From assembly GCA_920105625.2 (NCBI GenBank), contig OV050030.1:181912315-181976314 (forward strand): a stretch of DNA of 64,000 bases. Reading direction: 5' to 3'. The translations under genes were made by a program, and so were the position numbers. This stretch comes from Clusia tigrina (lineage: Eukaryota; Arthropoda; Insecta; Diptera; Clusiidae). Every line of letters starts with the position of its first letter. The stretch's first letter is position 1. The notes under the pieces are model-generated. The model saw only the letters and a list, made by a program, of their open reading frames with translations. It did not search any database and was not told where the DNA came from. Of this stretch, positions 56,514-64,000 are shown piece after piece.

Positions 56514-57170
56514 AAAGCTATTGGTCCTATTCCGTACGAGACACTGCATAATTTATGCAGTCCAGCTTCTCCTGTATCAAAAACTTACAACTTGTGAACT
56601 TCTCAAAACGCATTATACTCCACCTACTATAGTCTTTCGTGAACGTAAGAACTTTCATTTGGCAACACAGAGTACAGATGAGTCCGTTTCTGAGTGGCAT
56701 ACAATGGTCAAAAAGCTTGCGCTCTCTTGTAAATTCGGTGAGAATTTGGCAGCATTTGTGCTAGATCGTTTCATCATGGGTATAAACAGCAAAATTTTTG
56801 AACGACTATATGAAGAGGATGAGCGAATTACAATAGATGAAGCACTGCGAAAAGCGCTTATAATGGAGATGAAGCTTTTAACGAAAATTGAAGGTGATAT
56901 GCAAATTGGCTATGTTAACAACAAAAAAACTACAAAAATAGAGGATACCAGAATCAAAACAGAAACTACAACAATGACTACAAGCAAAAGAGTCAACCTG
57001 ATGAAATCAAAACAACATACAACAAGTCAACAAGATCCAACAATGCCTGTAGATACTGTGGTTGGCGAAACCATTTATCTAGAGACTGTCGGTATAAGGA
57101 GAGCAAGTGTCACTACTGTGGAAAAATTGGACATTTACAAACAGTTTGTAATAAAAAGGAAAAAGTTGTA
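56514..57170 (+). pseudogene. Gypsy gag, 3' part with CCHC knuckles
   Basis: Coding resumes after the BEL target duplication, meets a stop near 56590, and continues in another frame with ERKNFHLATQSTDESVSEWH, KFGENLAAFVLDRFIMGI and DEALRKALIMEMK, a gypsy capsid. Two CCHC knuckles, CRYCGWRNHLSRDC and CHYCGKIGHLQTVC, lie at 57042-57160 in a shifted frame. Confidence 0.88.
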
Positions 57171-57229
57171 AATTATTTATCGGAATCAGATTCCAATAGT
57201 GAAAATTTAGACAAAAACAATCCTAACGA

Positions 57230-57640
57230 TTTCTCTATTTACAGTATTTCACATAACAGTGGTTTCGATTCAACGAAGCTTCACAGTGTTTCCATTAAGA
57301 TAAATGGATTTCCAGTTAATGTAATTTGTGACTCTGGGGCTCCGTGCAGTTTGGTGTCGAAGTCATTCTTTGAAAAATATGGTAAAAATGCAAGTCTTAA
57401 CTCTTGTCAAGATCCTTTTGTTGATTATAATGGAAATAGAATCCAGATATTAGGAGAATACTATGAAGAGGTGGAATTAAATGAAATAAAAAAAGAGATT
57501 AAACTCGTGGTTACAAATAGTAACAACAGTCCTTTGTTTGGTAGAAACTTTTTAAGAAAATTTAGTTTCGAACTTGTTCAAGTAAATATGGTAAACAATA
57601 CTGATCAATCTTCCATTATAATTGAACAGATTAAAAATGA
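57230..57640 (+). pseudogene. Gypsy protease
   Basis: The active site reads VICDSGAPCSLVSKSFFEKY (57321-57380) with catalytic Asp in DSGA. The flap and C-terminal parts GEYYEEVELNEIKKEIKLVV and PLFGRNFLRKF follow. The frame is open from about 57190 to the RT entry. Confidence 0.88.
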
Positions 57641-58255
57641 GTTTTCAGAAGTCTTTGACTATGGCCTTGGTAGCTATAAATTTGGCGAAATCTCTTTGGT
57701 TATGGATGATGATGTCAAACCCATTTTTTTAAGCCCCGTCCGATTCCGTTTGCTTGGAAGGAAAAAATTGAAACCAGTTTACGTGATTTAATTGCAAAGT
57801 CACTATAAATAAATTTTTATCAGATTTTAAATACCCCTTACCATTAATTGATGAGATTTTTGCATCACTGGAAGGTGGTGAAGTTTACACAAAACTGGAC
57901 TTATCCAATGCGTATAATCAATTAATACTTGATGAAAAATCGCAAATGATTTGTACATGGTCGACTCCTATCGGCACGTTGAAAATGAAGCGCTTACCTT
58001 TTGGCGTTAAGCCTGCAGCATCGATATTTCAAAAAACTATAGAGAATTTGTTACGAGGTATACCATTTGTTGTTGCATATCAAGATGATATAACTATATC
58101 GGGAAAGAATATGCATCAGCACATACAAAATTTAAAAACTGTTCTTACAAAATTATGTCAAGCAGGTCTCAAACTTAATGTGAGGAAATGTGAATTTTTT
58201 AAGGAAAGTATATCATATATTTTTTACCGTATGAAAAAAAAACATATACACTATA
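57641..58255 (+). pseudogene. Gypsy reverse transcriptase, cut by insertion
   Basis: The sequence reads EFSEVFDYGLGSYKFGEI, then a frame change near 57740-57830. EGGEVYTKLDLSNAYNQLIL, TPIGTLKMKRLPFGVKPAAS and FVVAYQDDITISG follow; YQDD is the catalytic box. KCEFFKESISY marks the start of the thumb, cut near 58255. The thumb resumes at about 60328. Confidence 0.9.
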
Positions 58256-60327
58256 TGTGAGTTCACCTCGAAAAAACGGGTGCCATTGTACTAAAAATTT
58301 CATATTTCGAAATTGTAGTAGGAAAAGAAAAAAGGAACAATCGGAATAAAAGAGTTTATCACTTTATAGTATTTTTTATTAGGAAAACGGAATAAAAATA
58401 TAATACAGAATAATAATAATAAGAAAAATTTGTAGGCAACACTATTTGATTATTTTTTTATCCAGTTCCATATATACATTAATGCAAAGTTAGCTTTTTT
58501 TATACATTACATATCTAAAAATAAATCTATATCTACATAAATAAATTATTTTTCCCGAAAAAACCGCACCCAAAATCTCCATCCATTTGGCCCTCCTATT
58601 TTAAAATAAGGAAATATCTTAATTTGTATTAATCTGCTTATATAAATCAATATTAATCTGCCTGTAAATCAATAGTTTACTGGGAAAACTTTAATATATG
58701 TACATACATACAATAAAATGCCTTTTTTTTGTCAAAACAAACTAAGTAACACACGCAAAAAGGAAATATGTATCGCATATACTAAGCCAAATGCAGCACT
58801 ATAATACAAGACATTTTAACAAACAAAAACATATATTTTAATATTACCTTCCATCCGGACCTTCTTTAGGAAAATTGAAGCACTTTTCCCACCCATTGCA
58901 TCGAAGGACACACTTCCGCTGTTCAGCCATCTAAATATTTGCTCTGTAATAATAAGTTTATCTTCAATTACAAATTTATAAACAATTTATAATTATAACT
59001 CACTGCTTCTGAAATTACACTTTTTACTTTCACTTTTAAAATCACTCTCAATCACTACTTCACTCTACAAAATATTAAATGCTTTAGTTTCCGTTTAAGG
59101 CACTGGACGCCAGAATCGAAAATGGTGAACTTTTTCTCCGAGCTCGACCTGGATTGCCCATTACGATTATTTTTTCTTAATTGGTTGTTAAGAATTTTTT
59201 TATTTTTATTGTGATATTCAATTGTTTGATTTTTATATAGTTTTTGAAAAAACTAAAAGAAGTCAACGAATTTAATTAAATGTTTCTTGCAAGATTATAG
59301 TAATAAAATTACACTATATTATAGTATTGCTTTCATACACGGCACTGACCGATTCATTAAATTGTATGAATTTTGACAACGTGTTGAGTAATTCCATGTA
59401 GATAAGATTTTGTACGCTACATGGTATTTGTTTTTTGTTATTTGTAATTTAGCTAATTGGGTGTTTGTGAAATGAATTCTCAATAATAATAAATAAAATA
59501 ACGTAATTATATAAACCGTCAAATATATTTATATGAAAATTAGTAATTGAAATAATACTGAATACATTGTTAAATGTAGACATGCTTTCGCAGAAGCATT
59601 ATATATAAATATATATTTTCATTTACAAAACTCCGCAGAATTCATATATGTATATGCTGCTTTCTGCTTTGGTATTTCATAATTTGACTAATACATTGTA
59701 ATTTGCCTAGAATATATTGTGTATTCATTCGATTTTTAGCTATGAATTGAAATTAAAATGCCCTCAAAAATAGTTGTTTCAAAACAAAAACAAATTATAT
59801 AACATTTATTTAATTAAATATATGTACGTACAGAATTGTGTTGCTTTTTTCTCTTATATGTATTACTAAACATTTAAAGTAAGTTTAACAACATACTTTA
59901 ATGATAATAGATCAATATTTTATTATAATAGATAAATATTTTCTTTAATTTTTTGTACTTTTGTTGGCATTAAGTTCATTAAAAAGAGTAAACAAGCCAA
60001 ACAAATTATAAATTAATATAAGAATTAAATAATAGTTTTAATAAATTTATTTTAGCATATAGAGTAGTGTACCTAATATTAGTAATGATCAAAATTATTA
60101 ATCAGAAATAGTATTCACTAAATTGAATTTGGTACTTTTTGGAATGAGAATAGTATTAAAATATTAACGAACGACAACCCCAAATAGTGTTTTTTCCGAA
60201 ACTCACCAGTTTATTTACATCCAGTGGGGAATGAAAAATTGGTTTGTTTACATCCAGTGGCGAAAAAATTGCCAGCAATACATGTGTATTCTGTGAATGC
60301 ATAAGTAAGTTTCATTTCTCATATTCT
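58256..60327. other. About 2-kb foreign insert in the gypsy RT
   Basis: AT-rich DNA unrelated to gypsy lies between two parts of one RT. Its left edge, gtgagttcacctcg plus aaaaaac (58257-58277), loosely mirrors gtgagtttcgg plus aaaaaac read on the minus strand from 60206, so it may be a TIR transposon. About 120 bp (60208-60327) beyond this includes the word ttacatccagtgg twice. It contains THAP-like exons on the minus strand. No transposase was recognised. Confidence 0.55.
58846..59100 (-). pseudogene. THAP-like gene 5' end (copy 1)
   Basis: On the minus strand an ATG at 58930 opens MAEQRKCVLRC-NGWEKC-FNFPKEG, the Cys-x3-Cys and F-x-FPK pattern of a THAP zinc-finger N-terminus. It ends in a splice donor (aag, then gtaat) at 58848/58847. 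Upstream, a 60-nt interval 58944-59003 has gtgagt and attacag borders and looks like a 5' UTR intron. Only the first 27 codons are here; the rest of the THAP domain is absent. Such genes include P-element transposases and host DNA-binding proteins. Confidence 0.5.
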
Positions 60328-61047
60328 CTGGTTTTAAAGGCTCCAGTTCCTGAAAATGTTTCGGAACTGCGTGCATTTATAGGTATGGTAAATTATTATG
60401 CCAAATTTATTGATAATTATGCAAGAATAATGATTCCGTTATACAAATTATTACAAAAAGATGTAAAATATGAGTGGTCTAAAGAATGTCAAATAGCGTA
60501 CGACATGATTAAGGACGAGGTTACTTTGGATAAAGTTTTGGTACATTTCAATCCAAAATTACCCATTGTTTTGACTACAGATGCTTCTGACTATGCAATA
60601 GCTGGCATACTTTCACATAAATTTTCAAATAATGAATTAAAACCAGTTTCGTTTATATCCAGAGCTTTAACTAAAGCTGAACGAAAATATAGTACGCATG
60701 AGAAGGAAGCTTTAGCTATAATTTTTTGTGCCACCAAATTAAAGCAATATCTAATTGGACATTTTTTTACGTTGAAAACGGATCATAAACCATTACTTTC
60801 AATATTTGGTGAAAACAAAGGTTTGCCTATAATGGCGGCAGCTCGTGTCCAAAGGTGGGCATTTATACTTTCCGGTTTTAATTATAAAATAGAACATGTA
60901 AAAGGTCATGCTAATTATGCTGACAATTTTTCACGTATGCCACAGGTAAAAGCCAAAGGTGAAATTAACAGCACAGATGATGTCATATATAAATTATGTC
61001 GAAAAAGAAAATATTTTAAATCTGGATTTCACAGATATAGCTCGTGA
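60328..61047 (+). pseudogene. Gypsy RT thumb and RNase H (copy 1)
   Basis: Reads APVPENVSELRAFIGMVNYY (RT thumb), then LTTDASDYAIAGILSH, FISRALTKAERKYSTHEKEA, FFTLKTDHKPLLSIFG and GHANYADNFSRMP, a complete Ty3/gypsy RNase H with its acidic residues. The frame is unbroken from about 60330 to 60960, then shifts into integrase. Confidence 0.93.
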
Positions 61048-61321
61048 AACTAGAAGAGATCCAGTTCTATCTAAAGTTTGTGAGTTTGTTAAAATGGGCA
61101 AAATTAAAGATTTACAAGGAGAAGAGTTTGCAGCATATACTGGCAAAGATATTGAATTAACAGTTGATCGTGATTGCTTGTTATGGGGTTATCGAGTTGT
61201 AGTTCCAAAAAAGTTGCGAAAATCTGTACTTGATTTACTCCATGAATCGCAGCTAGGTATAGTAAAAACTAAGTCAGTCGCTAGGTCTTACATTTGGTGG
61301 CCCAAGCTTGATAAAGACATA
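60959..61321 (+). pseudogene. Gypsy integrase zinc-domain fragment
   Basis: A shifted frame reads FTDIARETRRDPVLSKVCEF, VVPKKLRKSVLDLLHESQLG and RSYIWWPKLDKDIE. This is the first part of the integrase. It ends at the duplication junction before the second zinc-binding pair and the catalytic core. Confidence 0.88.
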
Positions 61322-61784
61322 GAAAACGGAATAAAAATATAATACAGAATAATAATAATAAGAAAAATTTGTAGGCAACACTATTTGATTATTTTTTTAT
61401 CCAGTTCCATATATACATTAATGCAAAGTTAGCTTTTTTTATACATTACATATCTAAAAATAAATCTATATCTACATAAATAAATTATTTTTCCCGAAAA
61501 AACCGCACCCAAAATCTCCATCCATTTGGCCCTCCTATTTTAAAATAAGGAAATATCTTAATTTGTATTAATCTGCTTATATAAATCAATATTAATCTGC
61601 CTGTAAATCAATAGTTTACTGGGAAAACTTTAATATATGTACATACATACAATAAAATGCCTTTTTTTTGTCAAAACAAACTAAGTAACACACGCAAAAA
61701 GGAAATATGTATCGCATATACTAAGCCAAATGCAGCACTATAATACAAGACATTTTAACAAACAAAAACATATATTTTAATATT

Positions 61785-62040
61785 ACCTTCCATCCGGACC
61801 TTCCTTAGGAAAATTGAAGCACTTTTCCCACCCATTGCATCGAAGGACACACTTCCGCTGTTCAGCCATCTAAATATTTGCTCTGTAATAATAAGTTTAT
61901 CTTCAATTACAAATTTATAAACAATTTATAATTATAACTCACTGCTTCTGAAATTACACTTTTTACTTTCACTTTTAAAATCACTCTCAATCACTACTTC
62001 ACTCTACAAAATATTAAATGCTTTAGTTTCCGTTTAAGGC
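61785..62040 (-). pseudogene. THAP-like gene 5' end (copy 2)
   Basis: Second copy from the tandem duplication, with the ATG at 61869 and the same donor and 5' UTR intron signals. The only coding difference I see is one silent change (AAA to AAG, Lys). Confidence 0.5.
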
Positions 62041-63265
62041 ACTGGACGCCAGAATCGAAAATGGTGAACTTTTTCTCCGAGCTCGACCTGGATTGCCCAT
62101 TACGATTATTTTTTCTTAATTGGTTGTTAAGAATTTTTTATTTTTATTGTGATATTCAATTGTTTGATTTTTATATAGTTTTTGAAAAAACTAAAAGAAG
62201 TCAACGAATTTAATTAAATGTTTCTTGCAAGATTATAGTAATAAAATTACACTATATTATAGTATTGCTTTCATACACGGCACTGACCGATTCATTAAAT
62301 TGTATGAATTTTGACAACGTGTTGAGTAATTCCATGTAGATAAGATTTTGTACGCTACATGGTATTTGTTTTTTGTTATTTGTAATTTAGCTAATTGGGT
62401 GTTTGTGAAATGAATTCTCAATAATAATAAATAAAATAACGTAATTATATAAACCGTCAAATATATTTATATGAAAATTAGTAATTGAAATAATACTGAA
62501 TACATTGTTAAATGTAGACATGCTTTCGCAGAAGCATTATATATAAATATATATTTTCATTTACAAAACTCCGCAGAATTCATATATGTATATGCTGCTT
62601 TCTGCTTTGGTATTTCATAATTTGACTAATACATTGTAATTTGCCTAGAATATATTGTGTATTCATTCGATTTTTAGCTATGAATTGAAATTAAAATGCC
62701 CTCAAAAATAGTTGTTTCAAAACAAAAACAAATTATATAACATTTATTTAATTAAATATATGTACGTACAGAATTGTGTTGCTTTTTTCTCTTATATGTA
62801 TTACTAAACATTTAAAGTAAGTTTAACAACATACTTTAATGATAATAGATAAATATTTTATTATAATAGATAAATATTTTCTTTAATTTTTTGTAATTTT
62901 GTTGGCATTAAGTTCATTAAAAAGAGTAAACAAGCCAAACAAATTATAAATTAATATAAGAATTAAATAATAGTTTTAATAAATTTATTTTAGCATATAG
63001 AGTAGTGTACCTAATATTAGTAATGATCAAAATTATTAATCAGAAATAGTATTCACTAAATTGAATTTGGTACTTTTTGGAATGAGAATAGTATTAAAAT
63101 ATTAACGAACGACAACCCCAAATAGTGTTTTTTCCGAAACTCACCAGTTTATTTACATCCAGTGGGGAATGAAAAATTGGTTTGTTTACATCCAGTGGCG
63201 AAAATATTGCCAGCAATACATGTGTATTCTGTGAATGCATAAGTAAGTTTCATTTCTCATATTCT

Positions 63266-64000
63266 CTGGTTTTAAAGGCTCCAGTTCCTGAAAATGTTTC
63301 GGAACTGCGTGCATTTATAGGTATGGTAAATTATTATGCCAAATTTATTGATAATTATGCAAGAATAATGATTCCGTTATACAAATTATTACAAAAAGAT
63401 GTAAAATATGAGTGGTCTAAAGAATGTCAAATAGCGTACGACATGATTAAGGACGAGGTTACTTCGGATAAAGTTTTGGTACATTTCAATCCAAAATTAC
63501 CCATTGTTTTGACTACAGATGCTTCTGACTATGCAATAGCTGGCATACTTTCACATAAATTTTCAAATAATGAATTAAAACCAGTTTCGTTTATATCCAG
63601 AGCTTTAACTAAAGCTGAACGAAAATATAGTACGCATGAGAAGGAAGCTTTAGCTATAATTTTTTGTGCCACCAAATTAAAGCAATATCTAATTGGACAT
63701 TTTTTTACGTTGAAAACGGATCATAAACCATTACTTTCAATATTTGGTGAAAACAAAGGTTTGCCTATAATGGCGGCAGCTCGTGTCCAAAGGTGGGCAT
63801 TTATACTTTCCGGTTTTAATTATAAAATAGAACATGTAAAAGGTCATGCTAATTATGCTGACAATTTTTCACGTATGCCACAGGTAAAAGCCAAAGGTGA
63901 AATTAACAGCATAGATGATGTCATATATAAATTATGTCGAAAAAGAAAATATTTTAAATCTGGATTTCACAGATATAGCACGTGAAACTAGAAGAGATCC
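63266..64000 (+). pseudogene. Gypsy RT thumb and RNase H (copy 2)
   Basis: Second copy of the segment at 60328-61047, with a few amino-acid differences (for example TSDKV for TLDKV and SIDDV for STDDV). It is cut by the window end just as the integrase frame starts. Confidence 0.93.

Larger units (their letters stand above)
46793..61321 (+). mobile_element. Ty3/gypsy element, split by two insertions
   Basis: A short LTR and primer-binding site are followed by gag, CCHC knuckles, protease, RT, RNase H and the start of integrase. The gag is interrupted by a complete BEL element (47618-56513) and the RT by about 2 kb of other DNA (58256-60327). Integrase then stops at the tandem duplication junction at 61321, and no 3' LTR is in the window. 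Frame breaks are moderate. Confidence 0.88.
58383..61321. repeat. Tandem duplication, unit 1 (2939 bp)
   Basis: Starts gaaaacggaataaaaat at 58383. The same words restart at 61322 after a join to integrase coding. It covers most of the foreign insert, gypsy RT thumb, RNase H and the integrase zinc region. A gaaaacgg microhomology sits at the junction. Confidence 0.97.
61322..64000. repeat. Tandem duplication, unit 2 (cut by window end)
   Basis: It repeats 58383 onward with a handful of single-base differences and one T deletion in a T run (near 62136), over 99% identity. It continues past the window; full length would reach about 64260. Confidence 0.97.

Noticed and set aside
59319..59522. 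Minus-strand 67-codon frame repeated at 62257-62460
   Set aside because: Its repetition is explained by the tandem duplication, and it has no family motif or codon bias.

Overview
The window looks like AT-rich dipteran DNA, probably from a schizophoran fly such as a tephritid. The basis is its mix of transposon families: BEL/Pao elements with env-like genes, LOA-like and jockey-like LINEs, mariner, Helitron, a Transib-like element and Ty3/gypsy. The organism is an inference. I found no convincing intact host gene, rRNA, tRNA gene or CRISPR array. Almost everything recognisable is mobile DNA, mostly broken by stops and frameshifts and often nested.

Layout. 50-4060 (-): BEL/Pao element truncated in RNase H, with one LTR. 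4170-8435 (+): decayed Helitron with an apparent intron in its helicase. 8462-8567: perfect 27-nt inverted repeat around a TA run. 8570-8946 (+): BEL/Pao DUF5641 fragment. 9050-13957 (+): nearly full-length LOA-like LINE. 13958-16987 (-): jockey-like LINE fragment split by a 5'-truncated LOA-like copy. 16988-17796: four copies of a 196-197 bp tandem repeat. 17797-18679 (+): mariner that has lost its catalytic core, followed by a long TA microsatellite. 20814-22165 (+): Transib-like element whose start matches a consensus 12-RSS and which encodes a RAG1-like C-terminus. 22166-34262 (+): jockey-like LINE whose ORF1 is split by a complete BEL element (22571-30766, TSD AATAG). 34800-35940 (+): a LINE endonuclease fragment. 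36830-41100 (-): another jockey-like LINE. 41100-44040: mostly unassigned. 44040-46600 (-): decayed Ty3/gypsy pol.

From 46793 to the end lies a second Ty3/gypsy element (+). Its gag is split by a complete, fairly young BEL element (47618-56513, TSD AAAGC, LTRs about 1% diverged), and its RT is split by about 2 kb of unrelated DNA carrying the 5' end of a THAP-like gene. A 2.94-kb block spanning part of that insert, RNase H and the start of integrase is then tandemly duplicated (58383-61321 and 61322-64000+) at more than 99% identity.

The genes do not act together as a pathway; each belongs to its element. The arrangement records layered insertions: BEL into LINE, LOA into jockey, BEL into gypsy, foreign DNA into gypsy, then duplication. 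Such a nested graveyard would fit pericentromeric heterochromatin or a piRNA-producing locus, but that is inference.
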